Positions 16,440-25,972 of a stretch of 64,000 nucleotides of DNA are shown here, piece after piece. Positions within the stretch are counted from its first letter, which is position 1, and each line of letters begins with the position of its first letter. The position numbers and the translations under genes are program-made. The notes under the pieces were generated by a model. The model had not been told where the DNA came from and did no database searches. It saw only the letters and a program-made list of their open reading frames with translations. Origin of the DNA: Halorientalis persicus (GTDB lineage Archaea > Halobacteriota > Halobacteria > Halobacteriales > Haloarculaceae); NCBI RefSeq assembly GCF_900110215.1, contig NZ_FOCX01000002.1, forward strand, positions 62,001 to 126,000, read 5' to 3'.

Positions 16440-19400
16440 ATGGTTGGGCAACGGACTACTAGCGAGTCTGCGAGCGAGGCCGGGCTCGCGGATCCCACTG
16501 ATGTACGGTCTAACTGCGGCGTGGGCGTCGTAATGGATCTCGACGGGGGTCGGGACAACGACGTCGTCGCCGACGGTCTGGAACTGCTCGCGAACCTCGA
16601 ACACCGCGGAACCACGGGCGCGGAGGAGAACACCGGTGACGGTGCCGGGATCTTGCTCCAGATGCCCCACGACTTTTTCGAGGGTGCGGTCGACGCCGAT
16701 CTCCCGCCACGGGGCGAGTACGCGGTCGGGTCACTCTTTCTCCCCCGTGACGACGAGGCCGCCGCGGGACTGAAAGACCTGTTCGAGTCGAAACTCGCCT
16801 CGGAGGGCCTGGAGGTCTTCCACTGGCGAACCGTCGAGACGGACAATTCGACGCTGGGCGCGACGGCGGTCGAGTCCGAACCCCGCGTCGAGCAGGCATT
16901 CGTCCGCCCCGAGGGCGACGTGAGCGACGAAGAGTTCGACAAGCGCCTCTACGTCGCACGCCGGGTAGTAGAGAACACTGTCGAAGACGAACAACCGACT
17001 GGCCACGAGCGGTTCTACATCGTCTCGCTCGACCAGGACACGGTCGTCTACAAGGGGCTCTTGCTCGCCGAGCAGTTGCCCGAGTACTACCCCGAACTCA
17101 CCGACGAGCGGATGGCCTCGACGTTCGCGATGGTCCACGCGCGGTTCTCGACGAACACGCTCGGCGCGTGGCACCTCGCACACCCCTACCGCAACATCAT
17201 CCACAACGGCGAGTTCAACACCATCCAGGGCAACATCAACTGGATGCGCGCCCGCGAGACCGACCTCTCCGCGGCGGGCTTTGCCGATCACTACTCCGAC
17301 GCGGAGATGGAGAAGCTGAAGCCGATCATCGACGACCCCGAGCAGTCCGACACGGCCAGCGTCGACAACGGCCTCGAACTGCTCATGGAAGGGGGTCGGG
17401 ACCTGCCCCACGCGCTCCGAATGCTCATCCCGGAGGCCTGGCGCGGCGAGGCCAACATGATCTCCCAGAAGCGACGGGACTGGTACGATTACCACGCCTC
17501 GCTGGTCGAGCCCTGGGACGGTCCCGCCCTCGTGGCGGCCACCGACGGCGAGCGGGTCGGCGCGGTACTCGACCGCAACGGCCTGCGCCCCTGCCGGTAC
17601 GACATCCTCCAGAACGGCCGGCTCGTGATGTCCAGCGAGGCCGGCGCACTGGACAACGATCCGGCGGAGATCGAAGAGCGCGGGCGACTCCAGCCCGGCC
17701 AGCTGTTCCTCGCCGATCCCAACGAGGGGCGAGTCGTCCCCGACGAGGAAGTGTTCGACCAGCTCACAGACGAGAAGTACGCCGAGTGGGTCGAGAAAGA
17801 GCAGGTCCACCTCGACGACGTGGCCGATCACGAGACCGAACCCAGGGGCAACGTCGACGCCCTGCGGTCCTACCAGGCGCTGTACGGCTACACCTACGAC
17901 GAGGTCGACCACCTCCTCCAGCCCATGGCCGAGAAGGGCAAGGACCCGGTCGGTTCGATGGGTGACGACACGCCGCTGTCGGTCCTCACCGACCACAACC
18001 GACCGCTGTTTAGCTACTTCAAACAACTGTTCGCTCAGGTCACGAACCCGCCGCTGGACTACATCCGCGAGGAACTGGTGACCTCCCTGGAGTCGCGGCT
18101 TGGCTACCAGCGCAACCTGCTCGCCGAGAGCCAGGACCACGCTCGCCAGCTCGTCGTCGACTCGCCCATCCTCACCGACGAGGAGACGGCGGCGATCAAG
18201 GAGATCGACGAGAACGGCCTCTCGACGGCAGTCGTCGACATCACCTACGATCCCGACGAGACCGACCTCCGGACGGCCGTCGAGAACGTCCGGACCGAGG
18301 CCGACCAGGCCGCGACCGAACACGACATCCTCGTCCTTTCGGATCGGGGTGCCGGCGAGGACGCGGTGCCGATCCCGAGCCTGCTGGCCGTCGGCGGTAT
18401 CCACCACCACCTCGTCCGCAACGGCCTGCGCAACCACGTCGGCCTCGTCGTCGAGTCTGGCGACCCGCGCACCGTCCACCACTTCGCGACGCTGATCGGC
18501 TACGGCGCGGGTGCTGTCAACCCCTACCTCGCCTACCAGACCATCGAGGACCTGGTGGCCGGACCGGACGGCGCGAACCTCGACACCGCCATCGAGGCCT
18601 ACATCGGGGCCGTCGAGGACGGCCTCCTCAAGACGATGGCCAAGATGGGTATCTCGACCGTCGAGAGCTACCAGGGCGCACAGATCTTCGAGGCCGTCGG
18701 GCTCGATTCCGACTTCATCGCCGAGTACTTCGAGGGGACGACCTGCCGGACCGAGGGCATGGAGATCGAGGACCTCGAAGACGACCTCCGGACCCGCTAC
18801 GACGTGGCCTTCAGCGACGATCCCGAGATCGAGCGCCAGGGCGAGTTCGAGCACCGCACCGGCGGTATCCACCACCAGTGGAACCCCGAGACGGTCGGGA
18901 CGGTCCAGCAGGCCGTCCGGCAGGGCGACTACGAGAAGTACAAGGAGTTCGCCGAGAAGATCAACGACCAGACGAAACAGCTCCAGACCCTCCGGGGACT
19001 GCTTGAGTTCGACGAGGACCGCGAGTCCATCCCCATCGAAGACGTCGAACCCATCGAGGACATCGTCGAGCGCTTCGAGACGGCCGCGATGAGTCTCGGC
19101 TCGCTGTCGCCGGAGATGCACGAGAACAACGCCATCGCGATGAACCGCCTCGGCGCGAACGCCAACACCGGCGAGGGCGGGGAACCGCCCGAGCGCTTCG
19201 ACACCGAGAAGGAGTGTACGACCAAACAGGTCGCCTCCGGCCGCTTTGGCGTCACCAGCGATTACCTCTCGGCCGCCGAGGAGATTCAGATCAAGATGGC
19301 CCAGGGGTCAAAGCCCGGCGAGGGTGGCCACCTGCCCGGGAAGAAGGTCAACGAGATGATCGCCCACGTCAGGTACGCGACGCCAGGCGTCGGCCTCATC

Positions 19401-20999
19401 TCGCCGCCGCCGCTGCACGACATCTACTCCATCGAGGACCTCAAGCAGTTGATCCACGACCTCAAGGCGGCCAACCCCGACGCCGACATCAACGTCAAAC
19501 TGGTCGCCGAGGACGGCATCGGCACCATCGCCGCCGGTGTCGCGAAGGCCAACGCCGACGTGGTCCACATCTCGGGCCACGACGGCGGGACCGGTGCGTC
19601 ACCGAAGACCTCGATCAAGAGCGCGGGCCTGCCCTGGGAACTGGGCGTGGCGGAAGCCAACCAGATGCTCCGGGCGACGGACCTGCGCTCCCGGATCAAG
19701 GTCTCGACCGACGGCGGCATGAAGACCGGCCGCGACGTGGCTGTCGCCGCACTATTCGGTGCGGAGGGGTACGCCTTCGGGACCGCCTCGATGGTCACCT
19801 CCGGCTGTGTGATGGCCCGGCAGTGCCACGAGAACACCTGTCCGGTCGGCGTCGCCACCCAGAACGAGAAACTGCGCGCTCGCTTCCCCGGCACGCCCGA
19901 AAACGTCATCAACTACATGACCTTCGTCGCGCAGGAACTGCGCGAGATCATGGCCGAACTCGGCTTCGAGACCGTCGACGAGATGATCGGCCGCGTGGAC
20001 GTGCTCCAGCAGCGCGACGACGTGGAGCACCCCAAGGCCAAGAAACTCGACCTCTCCGCGATCCTCGCCGAGCCCGCGGGCGACGACGACCGCTACAAGA
20101 CCCGCGAGCAGACCCACGAGGTCGACGAGCAACTCGACTGGGATATCTTGGAGGAGATCGGCGACACCGTCGAGACCGGTGACCCAGTCTCGCTGTCGAT
20201 GGACATCGACAACGTCCATCGCGCGGTGGGTGCGACCCTCTCGAACCGCATCTCTCAGGAACACGGGACGCCCGGCCTGCCGAGCGACACCATCCGCGTC
20301 GACTTCGAGGGCGTCGCCGGCCAGAGCTTCGGGGCCTTCCTGCAGGACGGGGTCACCTTCGAGCTCACCGGCACCGCCAACGACTACGTCGGCAAGGGCC
20401 TCTCCGGCGGGAAGATGATCGTCAACACGCCCGCCGACGCGCCCTACGAGCCAGAAGAGAACACCCTGATCGGCAACGTCGCCCTCTACGGCGCGACCCA
20501 GGGCGAACTCTACGTGAACGGCCAGGCCGGCGAGCGCTTCGCCGTCCGCAACTCCGGCGTGAAGGCCGTCGTCGAGTCGGTCGGCGACCACGGCTGTGAG
20601 TACATGACCGGCGGCGCGGTCGCGGTGCTTGGCGACACGGGCAAGAACTTCGCGGCCGGGATGTCCGGCGGTGTCGCCTACGTCCTCGATCGCGAGGGCG
20701 ACTTCCCGCAGAAGGTCAACCGCGGGATGGTCTCGACGTTCGACACGCTCGACGAGCGGGACCGCTCGATGCTGCGCCGCCTGCTCGAAAACCACGTCGC
20801 CTACACCGACTCGGATCGGGGCCAGTACATCCTCGACAACTGGGACGAGGAACTCGACAACTTCGTGAAGGTCCTGCCGGACGCCTACGCCGAGATTATC
20901 GAAGACGACGACGAGGCGGACGTGCGGACCGAACCGCCCGAAGCCGCGACCCCCAGCGCCGAAGCCAGCGAGCCCGCGACGGGCCAGGCTGACGACTAA
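16440..20999 (+). CDS. gltB: Glutamate synthase, large subunit (probably ferredoxin-dependent)
   Basis: Makes two glutamates from glutamine and 2-oxoglutarate. At 1519 residues it has all GOGAT domains: an N-terminal class II glutaminase with the catalytic Cys in RSNCGVGVVMD after a short propeptide; the central domain; the FMN-binding synthase domain (PGEGGHLPGKKV, ISGHDGGTGASPKTS); a 3Fe-4S site in CVMARQCHENTCPVGVA (about residues 1122-1136); and the C-terminal GxGxG beta-helix (GGKMIVNTP and repeats). No gltD small subunit is nearby, which favours a ferredoxin electron donor. A GTG three codons upstream is the alternative start. Confidence 0.95.
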   Translation: MVGQRTTSESASEAGLADPTDVRSNCGVGVVMDLDGGRDNDVVADGLELLANLEHRGTTGAEENTGDGAGILLQMPHDFFEGAVDADLPPRGEYAVGSLFLPRDDEAAAGLKDLFESKLASEGLEVFHWRTVETDNSTLGATAVESEPRVEQAFVRPEGDVSDEEFDKRLYVARRVVENTVEDEQPTGHERFYIVSLDQDTVVYKGLLLAEQLPEYYPELTDERMASTFAMVHARFSTNTLGAWHLAHPYRNIIHNGEFNTIQGNINWMRARETDLSAAGFADHYSDAEMEKLKPIIDDPEQSDTASVDNGLELLMEGGRDLPHALRMLIPEAWRGEANMISQKRRDWYDYHASLVEPWDGPALVAATDGERVGAVLDRNGLRPCRYDILQNGRLVMSSEAGALDNDPAEIEERGRLQPGQLFLADPNEGRVVPDEEVFDQLTDEKYAEWVEKEQVHLDDVADHETEPRGNVDALRSYQALYGYTYDEVDHLLQPMAEKGKDPVGSMGDDTPLSVLTDHNRPLFSYFKQLFAQVTNPPLDYIREELVTSLESRLGYQRNLLAESQDHARQLVVDSPILTDEETAAIKEIDENGLSTAVVDITYDPDETDLRTAVENVRTEADQAATEHDILVLSDRGAGEDAVPIPSLLAVGGIHHHLVRNGLRNHVGLVVESGDPRTVHHFATLIGYGAGAVNPYLAYQTIEDLVAGPDGANLDTAIEAYIGAVEDGLLKTMAKMGISTVESYQGAQIFEAVGLDSDFIAEYFEGTTCRTEGMEIEDLEDDLRTRYDVAFSDDPEIERQGEFEHRTGGIHHQWNPETVGTVQQAVRQGDYEKYKEFAEKINDQTKQLQTLRGLLEFDEDRESIPIEDVEPIEDIVERFETAAMSLGSLSPEMHENNAIAMNRLGANANTGEGGEPPERFDTEKECTTKQVASGRFGVTSDYLSAAEEIQIKMAQGSKPGEGGHLPGKKVNEMIAHVRYATPGVGLISPPPLHDIYSIEDLKQLIHDLKAANPDADINVKLVAEDGIGTIAAGVAKANADVVHISGHDGGTGASPKTSIKSAGLPWELGVAEANQMLRATDLRSRIKVSTDGGMKTGRDVAVAALFGAEGYAFGTASMVTSGCVMARQCHENTCPVGVATQNEKLRARFPGTPENVINYMTFVAQELREIMAELGFETVDEMIGRVDVLQQRDDVEHPKAKKLDLSAILAEPAGDDDRYKTREQTHEVDEQLDWDILEEIGDTVETGDPVSLSMDIDNVHRAVGATLSNRISQEHGTPGLPSDTIRVDFEGVAGQSFGAFLQDGVTFELTGTANDYVGKGLSGGKMIVNTPADAPYEPEENTLIGNVALYGATQGELYVNGQAGERFAVRNSGVKAVVESVGDHGCEYMTGGAVAVLGDTGKNFAAGMSGGVAYVLDREGDFPQKVNRGMVSTFDTLDERDRSMLRRLLENHVAYTDSDRGQYILDNWDEELDNFVKVLPDAYAEIIEDDDEADVRTEPPEAATPSAEASEPATGQADD

Positions 21000-21019
21000 C
21001 GGCACCCACTTTTTACGTC

Positions 21020-21111
21020 GGGGGGTCGCCGGCGGCGACCCCCCGAAGCAAAAACTTGGGGAAAAACCGCCGCGAGCACGCTGTCGCGCGCTCGCGGGTG
21101 CTGTGCTCGCG
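21020..21111. repeat. GC-rich inverted repeats downstream of gltB
   Basis: A perfect 11-bp stem with a 3-nt loop (21020-21030 with 21034-21044, ggggggtcgcc/ggcgacccccc) is followed by A-rich sequence. A second inverted repeat pairs cgcgagcac (about 21072-21080) with gtgctcgcg (about 21103-21111). They probably terminate gltB and the convergent membrane-protein gene; the second resembles haloarchaeal interspersed palindromes. Confidence 0.5.
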
Positions 21112-21131
21112 TGACAGGGAGCCAGGATAGT

Positions 21132-21407
21132 TCATCGACGCAACAGCACCGTGCCGCCGCCGACCAGCGCCAGTCCCAACGTGGAGAGCGACAGAAAGAC
21201 CTTCCAGGCGTGTCGATACTCGTCGCCCGTGCAGGTGTTGTCGGTGTACACGATCCGGAGGAGTCCGTCGAGGTGAAGCCCGGGCGGGTCAGTGACCGCA
21301 CAGGCGAGATGGTACGGTTTCACCAGATTCCACGCGTTTCCCCACCCGACCCAGAGAACGACGACGCCGGCCAGAACCAGTGGCCAGCCGAAGAAACGCC
21401 TGTTCAT
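21132..21407 (-). CDS. Small membrane protein, two predicted helices
   Basis: A 91-residue protein starting MNRRFFGWPLVLAG. One helix spans about residues 6-24 and a second is near the C-terminus (VFLSLSTLGLALVGGGTVLL). The loop between contains three Cys residues and many polar residues and may be outside the cell. Function unknown. The ATG at 21407 is chosen because the frame upstream is Pro/Arg-rich and unlike a protein. It is the last of a minus-strand run that includes the zinc-ribbon gene. Confidence 0.65.
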   Translation of the reverse strand: MNRRFFGWPLVLAGVVVLWVGWGNAWNLVKPYHLACAVTDPPGLHLDGLLRIVYTDNTCTGDEYRHAWKVFLSLSTLGLALVGGGTVLLRR

Positions 21408-21441
21408 TACAGTGACAGGTTCTGGTGGCCAGGCTGTAAAA

Positions 21442-21681
21442 TTACTCCCGGTGGCTGTGCCACTGGCAACCGTCGTCGGTGTCCTGGCGCGCCCGTTGCT
21501 CACGGCCGGTGGACTCCCGTCGGTCGGTCGCGGTTCGCGAATCCGCACGGGCGGCCTCCTCGGCACTCCGGCGATCCATCACGTCCGGATCGTCGGTCTC
21601 GGACTCGATCAAGAGCCAGAGCAGGACGGGTGCGCCGATGGCCACCAGCAGGAACACCACGAAGAACCCGCCGGCGCTCAT
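21442..21681 (-). CDS. Small single-pass membrane protein with charged tail
   Basis: A 79-residue protein with one strong N-terminal helix (FFVVFLLVAIGAPVLLWLLI) followed by a highly charged tail rich in Asp, Arg and Glu. Its ATG overlaps the stop of the zinc-ribbon gene by one base (TGATG at 21679-21683), a sign of translational coupling that supports both genes. Function unknown. Confidence 0.7.
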   Translation of the reverse strand: MSAGGFFVVFLLVAIGAPVLLWLLIESETDDPDVMDRRSAEEAARADSRTATDRRESTGREQRARQDTDDGCQWHSHRE

Positions 21682-21896
21682 CAGCCCAGGAACACGTCGA
21701 CGATGTTGCTCGATCCGGCGTCGGACTTGTACAGTTCGGTGTAGCCGCAGTTGGTACACGAGACGGTCTCGAACCCGCGGTTCTGGATGTCGAACATCTT
21801 CGAGAGGCCACCGCCGGTGGTGGTGATCTTGTCGACTTCCGCGTCGGTGTGACCGCACTTCGGACAGCCGCGGTCGGAGGGATCTTCAGGGGGCAT
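21681..21896 (-). CDS. Zinc-ribbon nucleic-acid-binding-type protein
   Basis: A 71-residue protein with two CxxC knuckles: CPKCGH (about residues 11-16) and CTNCGY (about residues 47-52). These form a zinc ribbon of the small archaeal type often called nucleic-acid-binding or DUF2116-like. The remaining residues form short beta-strands plus the ending SNIVDVFLG. It starts the small minus-strand operon with the two membrane proteins. Its specific partner is unknown. Confidence 0.75.
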   Translation of the reverse strand: MPPEDPSDRGCPKCGHTDAEVDKITTTGGGLSKMFDIQNRGFETVSCTNCGYTELYKSDAGSSNIVDVFLG

Positions 21897-21953
21897 ACGT
21901 GTAAGCGTGGAACCTGTATCGGTATCAGTATTTTGCCGGGCTGGTCAGGCCGC

Positions 21954-23717
21954 TCAGGTGGCCCGTGGCAGTTCCATCCGCGTCACGGCACCCGAATCGG
22001 TGTTCGACCAGGTGACCGACCCGCCGGAGTTGCGAACGATCCAGTCGATCAGCCAGAGGCCGATCCCGCTGGCGTGGATCAGCTCGGTCTCCTCCCCACT
22101 TTCGAGGGCCTCCATCTCCTGTTCGGGGATCCCGGGCCCTTCGTCGCGGATGGTGAGGGAGACGGTGTCCTCGGCGGCGCGGACCTCGATCTCGACGGTC
22201 GCGTCCGGACTTTGGTCGTGGACGATCGCGTTCTCGATCGCGTTCTCGATGGCCGCCGAGAGGTACGCGTTCCCGCGGACGGTGACCCCCGATGGCACGT
22301 CGGCCCGGACGGTGGCCTCGGGGTGGTCGGCACGGATGTCGGCCAGCGTGTCCGCGAGCAGGGATTCGAGGTCGATGTCGATCAGGTCGTACTCGGTGCC
22401 GACGACGCGGTCCACGATGCGGGTCTTGCGGCTCGTCGTCGCGAGGTCTTCGGCCGTAGCGACGATCTGTTCGGCCCGGGTCGCCACCTCGTCGTCGTCG
22501 GCGTTGGCGACGATCCACTCGGCGTTGCCCTGGACGACGTTGATGTCGTTGCGGATGTTGTGCCGGATGATCCGCGAGAGGACCTGCTTGAGCGTCTGGA
22601 GTTCCCCCTCTCGGTTGCGCAGGCGCTGTTCGCGTTCCTTCTGGTGTGTGATGTCGTTCATCACGATGGCGCGACCGACGGCGGTGCCGTCGTCGCTGGT
22701 GATCGCAGAGACGCTCACGTCGTAGCAGTTCCGGTCGCCGTTCGCGGACTGGACCCAGATCTGCTGGCGACTCTCGTCGCTCACCAGTCCGTCCTCGAAG
22801 TACTCGTCGAGGTCGACGACCTCGTGGATCGGCCTGCCGATGAGTCGGTTCTTGGAGTCCAGCATCGCTTTCGCGCGCTGATTCACGTCGACGACGTAGT
22901 CGGTCGCGTCGAGGATGACGACGCCGCTGTCCATCTCCTCGACGACGAAGTCCCGGGCCAGCGGGACGACGTTGTCGGATCGGGGGCTGACCAGTTCGAG
23001 GAACCGGTCGACCGGGAGCGACCGGACGAACCGCCTGCTGGCCAGGACGATCAGCCCGAACACGCCCCAGAACAGGAAGACGAGTGGGACGAACATCATG
23101 TGGGGGAGCGGGCTGTAGCCGGTCACCGAGAGGATGTTGGCGAGCCAGATGGTGAGGCTGGCCAGCAAGAGGAGAACCGTGAAGGTCCGATAGAGATTGC
23201 GCGACCGCCGGAACTTCCTGAAGAGGACGACGTGCGTGATCGCGTGGATGGCGTAGACGACCAGCACGGAGAGCCAGAGGCCCAGTGCCCACTCGTGGCC
23301 GACAGTGACCCAGCCGCCGGTGGTGTCGACCGTCCGCTCGACGAACACGAGGTCGTGCAGGGGATTCGAGACTGTGAGTGCGGTGATACCCGCGACCGCG
23401 ACGCCGAAGACGGTGAACAGCGGCCAGGACAGCCACCGCTCGTAGCCGCTGTAGCTGAGACAGAACAGACACCAGGTCGCCGTCGTCAGTGCGGCAAATC
23501 CCAGAACTGTCCCCACCAGCACCCGGGTCATGAACGGGTCGACGACGGTCAACGTGGCCGCCGAGCTGGCGGCCCAGAAGAACATCGAGACCATCGCCCA
23601 CGCGTACATACTCGCCGAGAGCCGGTCGCTCTGGCGCTGGACGTAATACGCACTGAGGAGGGCGAGCAACGCACTCGCGATTAGTGGGGCCGTGTATGGC
23701 GTGTGCTGAACCCTCAT
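21954..23717 (-). CDS. Membrane sensor histidine kinase (7TM + PAS + HATPase)
   Basis: A 587-residue kinase. Residues about 1-240 contain seven or so hydrophobic helices of the HisKA_7TM sensory type. A PAS domain follows (MDSGVVILDATDYVVDVNQRAKAML). The phospho-acceptor region is LSRIIRHNIRNDINVVQGN, in the haloarchaeal form with the His in RHN. The ATPase domain shows AIENAIENAIVH (N box) and RDEGPGIPE plus ASGIGLWLIDWIV (G boxes). No response regulator is adjacent. The ATG at 23717 gives the hydrophobic N-terminus directly; a longer frame adds a Phe/Arg-rich extension. Confidence 0.88.
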   Translation of the reverse strand: MRVQHTPYTAPLIASALLALLSAYYVQRQSDRLSASMYAWAMVSMFFWAASSAATLTVVDPFMTRVLVGTVLGFAALTTATWCLFCLSYSGYERWLSWPLFTVFGVAVAGITALTVSNPLHDLVFVERTVDTTGGWVTVGHEWALGLWLSVLVVYAIHAITHVVLFRKFRRSRNLYRTFTVLLLLASLTIWLANILSVTGYSPLPHMMFVPLVFLFWGVFGLIVLASRRFVRSLPVDRFLELVSPRSDNVVPLARDFVVEEMDSGVVILDATDYVVDVNQRAKAMLDSKNRLIGRPIHEVVDLDEYFEDGLVSDESRQQIWVQSANGDRNCYDVSVSAITSDDGTAVGRAIVMNDITHQKEREQRLRNREGELQTLKQVLSRIIRHNIRNDINVVQGNAEWIVANADDDEVATRAEQIVATAEDLATTSRKTRIVDRVVGTEYDLIDIDLESLLADTLADIRADHPEATVRADVPSGVTVRGNAYLSAAIENAIENAIVHDQSPDATVEIEVRAAEDTVSLTIRDEGPGIPEQEMEALESGEETELIHASGIGLWLIDWIVRNSGGSVTWSNTDSGAVTRMELPRAT

Positions 23718-23881
23718 CACAGATTCGGGACCGGAGCCCTGGAGATGTAACCGCCGGAACAAACGATAGGTTACAGATAAAAAGTTAGCCGTGTATTGAC
23801 AGCCGATACCGTGGGGGAAGTTCACGGAACGGCGACGGCCCCGGACCGAACCTTTTCACCCAGGGCGTCGTGGAGTGGCGC

Positions 23882-24871
23882 ATGACCCAGGCGCTCGTCA
23901 TCGGTGGGACGCGATTCGTCGGTCGCCACACCGTCGCGGAGTTGCGCGACCACGGCTACGACGTAGCGATCTGCAACCGCGGCGAACACGACAACCCGTT
24001 CGCCGACACGGCGGTCGAACACGTCCAGGGAGATCGAACCGACGACGGCGACCTGGCCGACGCCGCCCACGCCGTCGCCCCGGACGTGGTGATCGACTGC
24101 GTGGCCTACTACCCCCGCGACGTGCGGGCCGCGACCCGGATCTTCGACGACGCCGACGCCTACGTCTACGTCTCCAGCGGCGCGGCCTACGGCGAGGAAG
24201 CGATCCCGAAACGCGAGGGCGAGACGGGGCTCCACGACTGCACCGAGGAGCAGGCGACCGACGACTCGAAGGGGAGTTACGGGCCGCGCAAGGCCGAGGG
24301 GGACCGGGCGATCTTCGCCGCGGCCGAGGACGGGGTGGCGGCATCGAGCGTCCGCCCCTGTAACGTCTACGGCCCTCACGACTACACCGGTCGGGTGGAC
24401 TACTGGATCGAGCGGGTCGCGAATCACGACCGGGTACTGGTCCCCGGCGACGGGACGAACGTCTGGCACCGGGCCTACGTCGAGGACGTGGCCGCGGCGA
24501 TCAGAACCGTGGCCGAAAACGGCGAGCCGGGGGAGGCCTACAACGTCGGCGACCGTCGGGCGACGACGCTGGACGAACTCGTCGAGATGATCGCCACGGT
24601 ACTGGGCGAGTCGGTCGAGATCGTCCACGCCGGTTCCCGTGAGCTCGCGGCCGGAGACATCGATGCCGGCGAGTTCCCGCTCTATCGGGACTACCCTCAC
24701 CTGCTGTCGACGGCGAAACTGTCGGGACTGGGCTGGGAGGCGACACCGCCGGAGTCGGCGCTCCAGGCGACGGTCGACGACTACGTCGAGAGCGACCGCG
24801 ACGGGAGCGAGTACGGCCCCGACCGCGAGGCCGAGGCGCGCGTGCTGGGCGTGCTGGACACGCTGACCTGA
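23882..24871 (+). CDS. NAD-dependent epimerase/dehydratase family protein
   Basis: An extended short-chain dehydrogenase of 329 residues. The Rossmann motif is LVIGGTRFVGRHTVAEL (GGTxFxG form), followed by a conserved YVYVSSGAAYGE strand. The active-site Tyr appears to be in GSYGPRKAEGD (Y-x3-K), and the VRPCNVYGPHDYTGRVDYWI region is typical of the NAD-dependent epimerase/CSP41-like subgroup. The substrate is probably a nucleotide sugar, but this subgroup is poorly characterised. The next gene, egsA, starts 45 nt later from its own promoter. Confidence 0.82.
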   Translation: MTQALVIGGTRFVGRHTVAELRDHGYDVAICNRGEHDNPFADTAVEHVQGDRTDDGDLADAAHAVAPDVVIDCVAYYPRDVRAATRIFDDADAYVYVSSGAAYGEEAIPKREGETGLHDCTEEQATDDSKGSYGPRKAEGDRAIFAAAEDGVAASSVRPCNVYGPHDYTGRVDYWIERVANHDRVLVPGDGTNVWHRAYVEDVAAAIRTVAENGEPGEAYNVGDRRATTLDELVEMIATVLGESVEIVHAGSRELAAGDIDAGEFPLYRDYPHLLSTAKLSGLGWEATPPESALQATVDDYVESDRDGSEYGPDREAEARVLGVLDTLT

Positions 24872-24887
24872 GACTGGAGGGGGAACG

Positions 24888-24895
24888 CATTAATT
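24888..24895 (+). promoter_or_regulatory. TATA box of egsA
   Basis: cattaatt about 25 nt before the ATG at 24917, a spacing that points to a leaderless transcript. Confidence 0.5.
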
Positions 24896-24916
24896 CGTGG
24901 CACGACAGGGACGCGT

Positions 24917-25972
24917 ATGTTCCAGAAGTCTTCGTGGATCCGCCTGCCCCGGAACGTCGTGGTGGGGCACGGCGTCCTCGACGAGACGGTCGACGCCGTC
25001 GCCGAGTTACACCTGACGGGGCGGCCGCTCGTGGTGACGAGTCCGACGCCGAAGGAGGTGGCGGGGGACCGCGTCGTGGAGGCGTTCGGGGCCGAGGGAG
25101 AAGAACCGGCGCTGACGACGGTCGAGGAGGCCAGCTTCGAGGAAGTCCAGCGCGTCATCGAGACCGCCCGGGCGTCGGAAGCTGGCTTTCTCATCGGTGT
25201 CGGCGGCGGGAAGGTCATCGACATCACGAAGATGGCCGCCGACGAACTGGGCCTGGGGTTCGTCTCGGTGCCGACGGCGGCCAGCCACGACGGCATCGTC
25301 AGCGGCCGCGGTTCGGTGCCCGAGGAGGACACGCGCCACAGCGTGGCCGCCGAACCGCCGCTGGCCGTGGTCGCCGACACGGAGATTCTGGCCGAGGCAC
25401 CCTGGCGGCTCACCACCGCGGGCTGTGCCGACATCATCAGCAACTACACCGCCGTCAAGGACTGGCAGCTCGCCCATCGACTGAAAAACGTCGAGTACTC
25501 GGAGTACGCGGGGGCGCTCAGTCAGATGACCGCGGAGATGCTCGTCGAGAACGCCGACTCGGTCAAGCGGGGACTGGAGGAGTCGGCGTGGGTCGTCGTC
25601 AAGGCGCTGGTCTCCTCGGGCGTCGCGATGTCCATCGCGGGCTCGTCCCGGCCGGCAAGCGGGGCCGAGCACCTCTTCTCGCATCAACTCGACCGGCTGG
25701 TGCCCGGGGCGGCGCTCCACGGCCACCAGGTCGGCGTCGGCTCGATCATCACGGAGTACCTCCACAGTGGCGAGACCGAATGGCGCAAGATCAGGGACGC
25801 GCTGGCCCGGATCGGCGCACCGACGACAGCCGAGGAACTGGGGATCGACGACGAGACGGTGATCGAGTCGCTGACGACCGCACACCGCATCCGGGACCGC
25901 TACACGATCCTCGGCGACGGCGTGAGCGAACCCGCGGCACGCGAGGCGGCCCGCGCGACCGGCGTCATATGA
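24917..25972 (+). CDS. egsA: sn-Glycerol-1-phosphate dehydrogenase
   Basis: Reduces dihydroxyacetone phosphate to sn-glycerol-1-phosphate, the backbone of archaeal ether lipids, using NAD(P)H and a zinc ion. Signature segments are GVGGGKVIDITKMAA (nucleotide binding), VPTAASHDGIVSGRGSV, and the metal ligands in AGCADIISNYTAVKDW, SGAEHLFSHQLD and ALHGHQVGVGSI (Asp/His/His). At 351 residues it has family length. The 3' end overlaps the convergent Nudix-like gene by 8 nt. Confidence 0.95.
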   Translation: MFQKSSWIRLPRNVVVGHGVLDETVDAVAELHLTGRPLVVTSPTPKEVAGDRVVEAFGAEGEEPALTTVEEASFEEVQRVIETARASEAGFLIGVGGGKVIDITKMAADELGLGFVSVPTAASHDGIVSGRGSVPEEDTRHSVAAEPPLAVVADTEILAEAPWRLTTAGCADIISNYTAVKDWQLAHRLKNVEYSEYAGALSQMTAEMLVENADSVKRGLEESAWVVVKALVSSGVAMSIAGSSRPASGAEHLFSHQLDRLVPGAALHGHQVGVGSIITEYLHSGETEWRKIRDALARIGAPTTAEELGIDDETVIESLTTAHRIRDRYTILGDGVSEPAAREAARATGVI